Shown here in pieces: positions 19,714 to 27,291 of a stretch of DNA of 64,000 nt (positions are counted from its first letter, which is position 1; each line of letters begins with the position of its first letter). Both the position numbers and the translations under genes were made by a program. The stretch lies in assembly GCA_022841915.1 (NCBI GenBank), contig JALHQN010000003.1:62001-126000 (forward strand), written 5' to 3'. Origin of the DNA: Burkholderiales bacterium. Lineage in GTDB: Bacteria; Pseudomonadota; Gammaproteobacteria; Burkholderiales; WYBJ01. A model generated the notes under the pieces. That model ran no database searches, was not told where the DNA came from, and saw only the letters and a list, made by a program, of their open reading frames with translations.

Positions 19714-20676
19714 TCATTCGGGTTTGATGCCTGCGCTGCGCACGACCTTGTTCCACTTCGCGATCTCCTCTTTCACCAGAGCAGCGAACGCTGCCGGCGA
19801 GTTGGTGGCAGCCTCGGCGCCCAGTGCCGTCATGCGGTCCTGCACGTCCTTGCTGCTCATGCTGGTTACGGTCGCGGTGTGCAGTCGCTTGACGATTGCT
19901 CCCGGCGTAGCGGCCGGAGCGAACAGGCCATACCAGGTCTGGACTACGTAGCCGGGTACCGACTCCCCAATGGCGGGTATCTCGGGCGCTGCGATCAACC
20001 GCTTGGGGCTGGTGACGCCGAGCGCGCGCAATTTGCCACTTCGCGCATGGGGCAAGGCGCCGCTAACTCCTGTGATCAGCATCTGTACCTGTCCGCCGAT
20101 GACGTCACTCAGGGCCGGCGCCGCGCCCTTGTAGGGAACGTGCACGATATCGATTGCCGTCATCGACTTGAACAGTTCGGCGCAGAGATGCGCTGTGGAG
20201 CCTGTGCCGGAGGAGGCGAAGTTGATCTCGCCGGGGCGGCTCTTGGCAATTGCGACAAGGTCTGGAACAGACTTGGCGGGGAGGGCGGGATGCACCACCA
20301 AGAGAAGCGCGGCGGTCGCAACCAAACTGATTGGCGCGAGGTCGCGCGCAGGATCCAGCGGCATCTTGCGGTAAAGCGCGGGATTCACGGCGATATTGCC
20401 GTTCGCTCCCATGAGCAGGGTATATCCATCCGGACTGGCTCGCGCAACGATGTCGCCCGCGATGTTGCCGTTGGCGCCTGCGCGGTTGTCGACGACGAAC
20501 TGGGTCGACAGTTGCTCGGATAGCTTTTGCGCGGTGACTCGACCAACGATGTCTACCGGTCCTCCCGCAGGATACGGGATGACCAATCGAACCGGACGCT
20601 CGGGATAGCTTTGGGCAGCGGCCGGGAAGGCCGCCAGGGCGAGGCATGACAGCGTCAAGAAATAGGTGCGCGCCAT
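19714..20676 (-). CDS. Bug-family periplasmic receptor (second copy)
   Basis: 320 aa from ATG 20676. Signal peptide (MARTYFLTLSCLALAAFPAAAQ) then SYPERPVRLVIPYPAGGPVDI and NRAGANGNIAGDIVA, typical of Bug proteins. It shares the fold but only moderate identity with the receptor at 4505-5467, so it is a family expansion rather than a recent duplication. Followed by a small four-helix membrane protein; no TctA is nearby. An in-frame ATG at 20733 would place 19 residues before the signal peptide and is less likely. Confidence 0.92.
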   Translation of the reverse strand: MARTYFLTLSCLALAAFPAAAQSYPERPVRLVIPYPAGGPVDIVGRVTAQKLSEQLSTQFVVDNRAGANGNIAGDIVARASPDGYTLLMGANGNIAVNPALYRKMPLDPARDLAPISLVATAALLLVVHPALPAKSVPDLVAIAKSRPGEINFASSGTGSTAHLCAELFKSMTAIDIVHVPYKGAAPALSDVIGGQVQMLITGVSGALPHARSGKLRALGVTSPKRLIAAPEIPAIGESVPGYVVQTWYGLFAPAATPGAIVKRLHTATVTSMSSKDVQDRMTALGAEAATNSPAAFAALVKEEIAKWNKVVRSAGIKPE

Positions 20677-20837
20677 AGATGAACTTGCTGCGAAATGACG
20701 AGCCTTGATAAGCCGAGGCGCGGCGGATGTCAAGCACTACCCGGTCAGGCAGTCCGACGATCGGGGTGCCGTTTCGGCGCTGACGCCTCGGGCGCCGCGC
20801 GAGGATGGCTCGTCAGTCGAGCAGTCGCAGCGACGAA

Positions 20838-21380
20838 TCAGCGTGCCGGTGGCGGAGGCGGCGAATATGTGCCGGGCGCTGGCGGCGGCGCATAGGCGCC
20901 TGGCGCCGGCGGGGGGGCATAGGAGGGTGCCTGAGGTGAGGACGTGAACCGTCCGGAAACCGGAACCTTGTGCCCCTTGGCGTACATGCATTGGGTGTAA
21001 CCGATGTCGTAGCGCTGCTGTATCGTGCGTCCCGAGGAGTCGGCCGCACCCGCGCCAGCCACGGTGCCGAACAGCAGGCCGGTTCCCGCACCCACCCCTG
21101 CGCCGCGACTGCCGCCCATGGCCGCTCCGGCCACCGCGCCTACTGCGGTGCCGATCGCTGCACTCTTCACGTTGCTGTCGATGGCCGCCTGCTGCGCACC
21201 GGGACCGCCGACACTCTGCGCCGCGTAATTGCGGCACTCGTAGTCGTCCGCGCGGAACTGATCGAAGCTCATCCGGGTGCCCGGCAAGGCCATGACGCTC
21301 GGACCGGTGGGAAACGTCGCGCAGCCGGTGGTTAACAGCGCGGCGGCGATGAGCGAAACATAACGTCGTCGAATGTTCAA
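20838..21380 (-). CDS. Glycine-zipper outer-membrane lipoprotein
   Basis: 180 aa. Lipobox LLTTGC (Cys20) after a short signal peptide, an 80-residue domain containing Cys residues, then a glycine-zipper (residues 73-112, AIGTAVGAVAGAAMGG followed by similar repeats) that should insert in or associate with a membrane. The C-terminal 35 residues are a Pro-rich repeat of APPPAPGAY/APPPAPGTY type. Probably an envelope-stress or structural lipoprotein; specific function unknown. Confidence 0.82.
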   Translation of the reverse strand: MNIRRRYVSLIAAALLTTGCATFPTGPSVMALPGTRMSFDQFRADDYECRNYAAQSVGGPGAQQAAIDSNVKSAAIGTAVGAVAGAAMGGSRGAGVGAGTGLLFGTVAGAGAADSSGRTIQQRYDIGYTQCMYAKGHKVPVSGRFTSSPQAPSYAPPPAPGAYAPPPAPGTYSPPPPPAR

Positions 21381-21393
21381 GTCGGTGCCCTCT

Positions 21394-21792
21394 TTAGCGG
21401 CTCACAGCGCGTGCTGGCACGCGCTCCCAAGGTTGCGCGCATTCCTTGACGTAGGGGTGGTAGGTGTCGGAGTCACGACAGTAATACCAATAAGGCGAAG
21501 TCTGGGTAGCCGTCGATCCGGCGGCGGACGCGGGTGACGGCGTCTGGTCGCCGCGCTCGATATATACCGGCGGCTCTCGCGGGACGATGACCGTCGGCAC
21601 ATGGACGGGGTAAGGATACGGGTACGTCGGCGCAGGATAGAACAATGGGGCGCCGAGCATGACGCCGAATTGGACGCGCGACCCGCCATGGCCGTGATAG
21701 TGACGATGGCCTCTGTCCGCCGTGACGGCTGCGCTCGCCGTCGCCAAGCCCAGCGCCAACGTCGTCAATGCAAGGTACTTTCGCTTGTTCAT
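21394..21792 (-). CDS. Small secreted Tyr/Pro/His-rich protein
   Basis: 132 aa from ATG 21792. Signal peptide (residues 1-25, cleavage near TASAAVTA) followed by RGHRHYHGHGG, a Pro/Tyr-rich stretch and a C-terminal YWYYCRDSDTYHPYVKEC segment that is a common end of small proteobacterial periplasmic proteins. The His-rich stretch could bind metals. It lies 13 nt upstream of the glycine-zipper lipoprotein gene, same strand, likely one transcript. No function assigned. Confidence 0.75.
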   Translation of the reverse strand: MNKRKYLALTTLALGLATASAAVTADRGHRHYHGHGGSRVQFGVMLGAPLFYPAPTYPYPYPVHVPTVIVPREPPVYIERGDQTPSPASAAGSTATQTSPYWYYCRDSDTYHPYVKECAQPWERVPARAVSR

Positions 21793-22210
21793 CGCTGCCT
21801 CACTGCTCGCTGCGCTGGCCTGAGTGACGCCGATCTGTCGGCCAAGCAGATATCGCATCGGCTCATAGAGCGGCCACGCCGGAGGGGTCGTAAAAGCCGA
21901 GCCTAGCCGCACCCCTAGCTTTCCGCAATTATTATGCGCGTGCGTGCGGCAAGCGCGCTCGAGCAAGTCGTAACACTTTGTAAGTCAGCCGCGCGATCAT
22001 GGATGGGTCGCTTGCTCGTCGAATGGTGGCGCGAATGACGGCAGGGGTGCAAGCGCCGCCCGGTCGTCGATGAAGGAATGCACCCGGCGTGCGGCCTCGA
22101 CTGCGAAAGTGATTCAGGCAGCCTGCCCGACGGCCAAGGTGGATGCTGTCGGCGAACGTGGCAGGGCGTGCGTGGCGTCGCGCGTGATTCGCGATGCTTG
22201 CTGCTTGCCG
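21793..22210. other. Intergenic region without recognised gene
   Basis: About 420 nt between the secreted-protein gene (minus) and arsR (plus). I see no ORF with plausible codon use or a start signal. The right end becomes AT-rich and leads into the arsR promoter/operator. Confidence 0.5.
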
Positions 22211-22225
22211 GTCTTGTAGTAAAAC

Positions 22226-22246
22226 GATAATTCCAATAATATGGAA
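22226..22246 (+). promoter_or_regulatory. arsR operator/promoter
   Basis: An AT-rich island directly before arsR holds a GATAAT -10-like hexamer (22226-22231) and the inverted repeat TTCCA-ATAATA-TGGAA (22231-22246), which ends 2 nt before ATG 22249. ArsR repressors bind such AT-rich dyads over the promoter. The -35 is unclear: TTGCCG at 22205 gives a 15-nt spacer. Confidence 0.5.
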
Positions 22247-22248
22247 AC

Positions 22249-22575
22249 ATGAAAGAAAACGCTGCCATCACCGCACTTGCCGCGCTCGCCCAGGCGCAGC
22301 GACTTCGCATCTTCCGCGCCTTGGTGGGAGCGGGCCCGCGTGGACTTACGCCGGGTACGTTGTCCGCAATGCTCGACGTGCCGGCCTCGACGCTTTCCTT
22401 CCATCTCAAAGAGCTGCTGCACGCCGGCCTCGTGTCACAGGAACGAGACGGACGCAATCTCCTTTATCGTCCGTCGATCGATCAGATGAATGGCTTGGTG
22501 GATTACCTCACCGCGCACTGCTGTCACGGCGAGCCGTGCGAGCGGGGCGTTACCAAGCGCCGCAACACATGTTGA
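22249..22575 (+). CDS. arsR: ArsR-family arsenite-responsive repressor
   Basis: 108 aa winged helix-turn-helix. The DNA-reading helix lies in MLDVPASTLSFHLKELLHAGL (41-61), followed by the wing QERDGRNLLY. The C-terminal cysteines C91, C92 and C97 (HCCHGEPC) resemble the three-Cys arsenite site described for Acidithiobacillus ferrooxidans ArsR, not the CVC site in the recognition helix of the E. coli R773 protein. A further Cys ends the protein (C108). First gene of the ars operon; should repress itself and arsI-arsC-acr3 until As(III) or MAs(III) binds. Confidence 0.95.
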   Translation: MKENAAITALAALAQAQRLRIFRALVGAGPRGLTPGTLSAMLDVPASTLSFHLKELLHAGLVSQERDGRNLLYRPSIDQMNGLVDYLTAHCCHGEPCERGVTKRRNTC

Positions 22576-22588
22576 ACGGGAGCAAGAG

Positions 22589-23137
22589 ATGAAACGCTTT
22601 CATGTCCATATGCATGTCCAGGATCTTCAACGCAGCATCGGGTTCTACTCGCAGCTGTTTGGCGCCGAACCTTCCAGGGTGGAATCCGACTACGCGAAGT
22701 GGATGCTCGATGATCCGGCAGTCAACTTCGCGATCTCGACCCGTGGCTCGCAGCCCGGGATCGATCATCTGGGCTTTCAGGTCGACGACGAAGCGGAACT
22801 CGCGAGCATTAAGGCCCGTGCCGCGGCCGCCGACATGCACCTGCTCGACGAAGGGGAAACCACCTGCTGCTACGCACGCAGCGAGAAGCACTGGGTGACC
22901 GATCCCCAGGGGGTCGCGTGGGAACACTTTCATACCCTCGAGGCCATCCCGGTGTTCCGTGAGGCGCAGGCGAGCGAGGGAGCAAAGCCGGCGTGTTGTG
23001 CACCCGAGTCGATCCCCGCCGTCTCGCAGGCCGCGGCAACTGCCTCCTCCACCGAGCCTGGCTGCAGCCCCAAACCTCGCGGCAAGCCGCTGGGCATCAA
23101 GGTCACCGCAGGGCCTCCGAAAACCTCGTGCTGCTGA
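22589..23137 (+). CDS. arsI: ArsI/CadI-family C-As lyase (glyoxalase fold) with Cys-rich tail
   Basis: 182 aa. ArsI is a non-haem Fe(II) dioxygenase that cleaves the C-As bond of methylarsenite. The vicinal pair C93-C94 (TTCCYARSEKHW) matches the MAs(III)-binding pair; probable Fe ligands are His5 or His7, His60 and Glu112 (WEHF). Beyond residue 130 there is a 50-residue low-complexity tail with ACCAP, PGCSP and a terminal SCC. It starts 13 nt after arsR with a GAGCAAGAG purine run upstream. CadI, a cadmium-induced relative, is the alternative name, but the context favours ArsI. Confidence 0.9.
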   Translation: MKRFHVHMHVQDLQRSIGFYSQLFGAEPSRVESDYAKWMLDDPAVNFAISTRGSQPGIDHLGFQVDDEAELASIKARAAAADMHLLDEGETTCCYARSEKHWVTDPQGVAWEHFHTLEAIPVFREAQASEGAKPACCAPESIPAVSQAAATASSTEPGCSPKPRGKPLGIKVTAGPPKTSCC

Positions 23138-23209
23138 ACGACTGCTCGTGCAGTGGCCAAGACCGACGGCACGCCTGATCTTCGTGTCCCGCGGTACACC
23201 CAGGCGATC

Positions 23210-23716
23210 ATGACTGTCCATGCACTGATTCTTTGCACGCACAACTCCGCGCGCAGCGTCCTGGCCGAAGGGATGCTCAATCACCTCGCTCAGATGGCGG
23301 GCCGAAATATCCGGGCTTGCAGCGCCGGCAGCGCACCCAGTGGGCGCATCAACCCGCTGGCGCTCGAGGTGCTGCGCAACGCCGGTGTGGATGTCGCCGG
23401 CTTTCGCAGCAAGAGCTGGGAGGAATTCGTCGATTCGAACGGGCCGCCGCTCTCGATCGTGATCACGGTTTGCGACGCGGCCGCGGCAGAAGTCTGCCCT
23501 GCGTTCGTAGGCTATTCAGGCGCGGCGCCGGTGAAAGTCCACTGGGGCTATCCGGATCCGTCGCATGCCGAAGGGGGCGAGGAGGGCAAGCGTCGCGCCT
23601 TCGAACTGACACGTCAGGCGCTCGGTTATCGCATGCTGCAGTTGCTGGCCTTGCCGCTCGACACGATGGACGATGTCGCGCTACAGGCCGCCTTGACCAG
23701 AATCGGGCGCAGCTAG
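23210..23716 (+). CDS. arsC: Arsenate reductase, low-molecular-weight phosphatase type
   Basis: 168 aa. Reduces As(V) to As(III). The P-loop C-X5-R is CTHNSAR (Cys9-Arg15). Two further cysteines lie in VCDAAAAEVCP (C88, C96), where thioredoxin-coupled ArsC enzymes carry the C82/C89 relay (spacing here is 8 rather than 7), so thioredoxin or a glutathione/glutaredoxin system could be the donor. ATG 23210 is chosen as the family N-terminus; an in-frame ATG at 23153 would add 19 residues without similarity. Confidence 0.94.
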   Translation: MTVHALILCTHNSARSVLAEGMLNHLAQMAGRNIRACSAGSAPSGRINPLALEVLRNAGVDVAGFRSKSWEEFVDSNGPPLSIVITVCDAAAAEVCPAFVGYSGAAPVKVHWGYPDPSHAEGGEEGKRRAFELTRQALGYRMLQLLALPLDTMDDVALQAALTRIGRS

Positions 23717-23788
23717 GGAGCGATCGGCGCGGACGATCGAAAAACGCGCGCGAACCCTTGCGGGGATGCGCAGGAACAAGAAGAAGAC

Positions 23789-24814
23789 ATGGGACTTTTC
23801 GAACGATATCTGACGTTGTGGGTCGCCTTGGGAATCGCGGTCGGCGTGGGCCTCGGCTTGATCGTCCCTGCGGCGTTTCAGGCAGTGGCCGCGCTGGAGA
23901 TTGCTCACGTCAATCTGGTGGTCGCCGTTTTCATCTGGGTAATGATCTATCCCATGATGATTCAAATCGACTGGAGCGCCATCAAGGATGTAGGACGAAA
24001 GCCGCGCGGCCTGATGCTGACGCTAGTCGTGAACTGGCTGATCAAGCCTTTCACGATGGCGCTGCTCGGTGTCTTGTTCTTCAATTATTTGTTTGCCCCG
24101 TGGGTGGATCCTCGTTCGGCGAGCGAATACATCGCCGGGATGATCCTGCTCGGGGTGGCGCCGTGTACGGCGATGGTGTTCGTCTGGAGCCAACTGGTGA
24201 AGGGCGATGCGAACTACACGCTGGTACAAGTGTCGGTCAACGACATCATCATGGTGTTCGCCTTCGCGCCCATTGCCGCTTTCCTGCTCGGCGTCACCGA
24301 TATCTCCGTGCCCTGGCAGACGCTGGTGCTCTCGACCGTGCTGTACGTCGTGCTGCCCTTGCTCGCAGGAATGGCCACGCGATACATGCTGGCGAGGCGG
24401 TCTGGCGGCGCCATTGGTGCGTTCGTCGCCAAGCTCAAGCCATGGTCGGTGATCGGGCTGATCGCTACGGTGGTTCTGCTCTTTGGCTTCCAGGCGCGCA
24501 CCATCGTGGCTCAGCCGCTCGTGATCGGCATGATCGCGATTCCGCTGGTGCTGCAAAGCTACGGCATTTTCGCGGTCGGCTGGTGGGGTGCGCGACTGCT
24601 CAAACTGCCGCACGCCATTGCGGGGCCAGCCTGCTTGATCGGCACTTCGAACTTCTTCGAACTCGCCGTCGCGGTTGCGATTTCGCTGTTCGGATTGCAA
24701 TCTGGCGCTGCGTTGGCGACCGTGGTGGGCGTACTGGTCGAGGTGCCCGTCATGCTGTCGCTGGTGTGGGTGGTGAACCGTTCAGGTCGACGATTCACGG
24801 GTGTGGGCGAGTGA
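23789..24814 (+). CDS. arsB: Acr3-type arsenite efflux permease
   Basis: 341 aa, ten predicted transmembrane helices, BART superfamily. Exports As(OH)3 across the inner membrane. Acr3 motifs: N-terminal LGLIVPAAF, the essential Cys126 in [28 protein letters not shown], and [17 protein letters not shown] near the end. Often annotated arsB although it is Acr3, unrelated to the ArsB of R773. No arsA ATPase is present. Last gene of the ars operon, convergent with the cytochrome-b5-like gene. Confidence 0.95.
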   Translation: MGLFERYLTLWVALGIAVGVGLGLIVPAAFQAVAALEIAHVNLVVAVFIWVMIYPMMIQIDWSAIKDVGRKPRGLMLTLVVNWLIKPFTMALLGVLFFNYLFAPWVDPRSASEYIAGMILLGVAPCTAMVFVWSQLVKGDANYTLVQVSVNDIIMVFAFAPIAAFLLGVTDISVPWQTLVLSTVLYVVLPLLAGMATRYMLARRSGGAIGAFVAKLKPWSVIGLIATVVLLFGFQARTIVAQPLVIGMIAIPLVLQSYGIFAVGWWGARLLKLPHAIAGPACLIGTSNFFELAVAVAISLFGLQSGAALATVVGVLVEVPVMLSLVWVVNRSGRRFTGVGE

Positions 24815-24886
24815 TGACATCGATCGCGACGGTGCCGAAAGCAGCCTGAGCGGCATCGAGTCTGCCAAGGACGGCAGCGGTGCGCG

Positions 24887-25243
24887 TCAGGGCTTCAAAG
24901 GACCAAGCCGGTACTTGGCCAACAAAGTGTCGGCATAGGGGGAGTGGGCGCGCCCGACGTTTTTCGTCTCGTAGGCTCGGGTCGCGTCGGTTCCGCAGGA
25001 CGGCAGTATGACTTGCGGCGGTGTCGGATGCTGCGGCAGGTAGGTGGTGAAGTCGTAGACTTGTCCGCGGATGGCCATCCAACAATCTTCCGGACGATTG
25101 TGTTTCGCCACTTCCGCGAGCGTGTGACCGGGCGCTGCCGACAACGCGGGTGCCGGACGATCGCTGCCGCCACCGACCCAAAGCCAGGCCACTGCGATCC
25201 AGAACGAGGCGGTCGATGCCAAAAAGAGCAGCCGGGTCATCAT
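24887..25243 (-). CDS. Membrane-anchored cytochrome b5-like haem protein with altered HPGG motif
   Basis: 118 aa. N-terminal signal/anchor helix (3-24), then a cytochrome b5 fold: HTLAEVAKHNRPEDCWMAIRGQVYDFT, with His72 in QHPTPPQVI (family HPGG) and His100 in GRAHSPYA as probable haem ligands, plus Cys83. The glycines of HPGG are replaced by T-P-P. Its start overlaps the reductase stop by 4 nt, so the two are produced together. Likely accepts electrons from, or donates to, the reductase on the periplasmic face. Confidence 0.82.
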   Translation of the reverse strand: MMTRLLFLASTASFWIAVAWLWVGGGSDRPAPALSAAPGHTLAEVAKHNRPEDCWMAIRGQVYDFTTYLPQHPTPPQVILPSCGTDATRAYETKNVGRAHSPYADTLLAKYRLGPLKP

Positions 25244-26493
25244 CGGAAATCGAACTTTTCGCTATGAATACGGTTTGCGCTTAGGCCACGACGCCGCAGC
25301 GCTGACCGCGCCGTCGCAATCATACCAGGGGGACCACAGAGATAAACTTCGGGTACCGGCGCGAGCTCGATCCGCGCCAGCACGTGCTCGAGTATCGCTG
25401 TGTCGTCGCTTCCGGCTTGAGCCAACAAGGTCAGTCGAGGATGCGTTGCACGATACGCTTGCAATTCGTCCAGATAGGCGGCTTCCTGCTCGCTGCGGTA
25501 GAGATAGATGAACTGAGTCGGCCCTTGCAAGGCGTCCGCGCGAACGACCCCCATGAAAGCAGCGATCCCGATGCCGCCCGCGATCCACAGCTCGGGCCCG
25601 GCAGGCCGATCTTGCATGAATGTGCCGAACGGGCCTTGCACGCGGGCAGCGACCCCGGCCCGGAGGGACTGGATGTTTTGCGTACAATCACCGAGTGCCT
25701 TGATGGTGAGCGTGAGTTGACCTTGCTGTCCGATACCACTGACGCTGAACGGGTGGTACTCCCCGCAACCTTGGAAACGAGGGCCTTCGAAGAAGGCCAG
25801 CAGTACGAACTGTCCCGGCAAAACCTGCAGCGGCGCGGCGAGCGGCCGCAGCGTCACCTCCGTGATTCGGTCAGCCGGTTGCGACACCGCTTCGACCTCG
25901 TAAGGGCGGGCGCTCTTGCCCAAGTCGGCACGCAGTAGTCGCCAGCCCAGGCCAAGGGCCGCGGGTGGTACCAGCAACCACAGTGCGGCAGTGGTACCCG
26001 CAGCAGCATAGACGTGGCCGAGCACCAGCAGCACCGAGACTCCGAGCGTAGCGTGCAGTCGACGCCAAAGGGCATAGGGCAACCGCATCGCGAAGGTCGC
26101 GCCGAGACCGATCATGAGGCCGATCGTGCCCGCCCAGCCCAAAATGCCCGTGGTGCCCTGCGAGGCGGACGCGAACCTCTGCCATGCCGCGACTGAATCC
26201 GATGCGAGGAACGGCACGGCGAGTGCGAGCGGATGCGCGAGCGCCAGGGCGTAACCGATCGTGCCGAGCGCATGATGCCAGCGATACATGCGTTCCAGAC
26301 CGCCGAACCAGCTCGCGAAGCCTGGCTCGCGAACCATGAGCAGCAGACTCGCGCAGATCAATCCGCTTCCCAGCCACGCCAATGCGGCGGAGAGTTCGAT
26401 GCCCTGGGTGCCGAGCGTGGCGAAGTGCGCTGCGGCAGGCAGCATGCCGATCAGCAGTGCGAGGGCCGGTCCTGCGGGTGAGGCGCGAGCCAT
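25240..26493 (-). CDS. Ferric reductase-like membrane flavoprotein (FAD/NAD(P)H)
   Basis: 417 aa. N-terminal half has about six transmembrane helices with histidines positioned as haem ligands (RWHHALG, LALAHPLAL, RRLHATLG, VLGHVYAA); C-terminal half is a ferredoxin-NADP reductase module with GQFVLLAFFEG, the FAD motif HPFSVSG, GGIGIAAFMG and the NAD(P) motif CGPPGMIATA. Same architecture as ferric reductase/NOX-like proteins, moving electrons between the cytosolic pyridine nucleotide pool and an acceptor across the membrane. Coupled to the cytochrome-b5-like gene and 14 nt after enoyl-CoA hydratase. Confidence 0.87.
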   Translation of the reverse strand: MARASPAGPALALLIGMLPAAAHFATLGTQGIELSAALAWLGSGLICASLLLMVREPGFASWFGGLERMYRWHHALGTIGYALALAHPLALAVPFLASDSVAAWQRFASASQGTTGILGWAGTIGLMIGLGATFAMRLPYALWRRLHATLGVSVLLVLGHVYAAAGTTAALWLLVPPAALGLGWRLLRADLGKSARPYEVEAVSQPADRITEVTLRPLAAPLQVLPGQFVLLAFFEGPRFQGCGEYHPFSVSGIGQQGQLTLTIKALGDCTQNIQSLRAGVAARVQGPFGTFMQDRPAGPELWIAGGIGIAAFMGVVRADALQGPTQFIYLYRSEQEAAYLDELQAYRATHPRLTLLAQAGSDDTAILEHVLARIELAPVPEVYLCGPPGMIATARSALRRRGLSANRIHSEKFDFR

Positions 26494-26507
26494 GATCCGG
26501 AGGTCGC

Positions 26508-27251
26508 TTATCGGCCCGTGAAGCGCGGGCGGCGCTTCTCCTTGAATGCGGTCACGCCTTCCTTGGCATCGGCCGACGCGCGCACGGCTGCGATCTGCAT
26601 GCGCGTGATGGCGGCTTGCTCGCTCGGCCCCTTGGGCAACACGTCGGCAACGAACCGTCGTAGCATCTGCAGGACAAGCGGCGCGCAGTCGCGAATCTTC
26701 TCGGCGTAATACATGGCGCCATCCAGTGCCTTACCCGGCGCGGTCACCTTGTTCACGAGTCCGACCTGGTATGCGCGTTGGGCGTCGAGGGGCTCGCACG
26801 CGAGCATCATCTCCATGGCCACCTTGTGCGGGATGCGGGCGGCGAGGCTCGCGATCTGGGCGCCGCTGATGCCCACTTTGGCTTCCGGATACCAAAAGCG
26901 CGCCGTTTCGTCCGCCACGCACAGGTCGCACATCTGGACCAGCACGAGGCCGCCGCCGACCGCCCAACCGGAGACAGCCGCGATCAGCGGCTTGGTGACA
27001 TCGACGCCGACCATCGGTACGCAGATGGCGAGGTCGTCCGGCGGTCCCTTGATGTCGGCACCACCGGTGAAATCGGCGCCGACCGCCGTCAGAATGCCCA
27101 CCGCATCGCTCGATGCGTTCAGTCTGAGCAGCGCTTCACGCAATTCGATCGCCATGGCGTTGTCGATGGCGTTCTTTTTTTCGGGACGGTTCAGGCTGAT
27201 GATCGCGATACCGTCGCGCGATTCGTATTTGACCACGCTGCTGCTCATCAA
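26508..27251 (-). CDS. Enoyl-CoA hydratase/isomerase-family protein
   Basis: 247 aa crotonase fold. N-terminal ISLNRPEKKNAID, oxyanion-hole segment GADFTGGADIKG, and GWAVGGGLVLVQMCDL. The catalytic Glu found in GGG-x-E-L of classical hydratases is replaced by Val here, while the second Glu (YPEAKVG) is present. It may be an isomerase, decarboxylase or hydrolase rather than a beta-oxidation hydratase. It sits 40 nt after the ADP-forming ligase gene and is in the same transcription unit. Confidence 0.9.
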   Translation of the reverse strand: MMSSSVVKYESRDGIAIISLNRPEKKNAIDNAMAIELREALLRLNASSDAVGILTAVGADFTGGADIKGPPDDLAICVPMVGVDVTKPLIAAVSGWAVGGGLVLVQMCDLCVADETARFWYPEAKVGISGAQIASLAARIPHKVAMEMMLACEPLDAQRAYQVGLVNKVTAPGKALDGAMYYAEKIRDCAPLVLQMLRRFVADVLPKGPSEQAAITRMQIAAVRASADAKEGVTAFKEKRRPRFTGR

Positions 27252-27291
27252 GGTCTCCGTTGAGGATTGAATGGGGGGGCGATTCGGGTGC

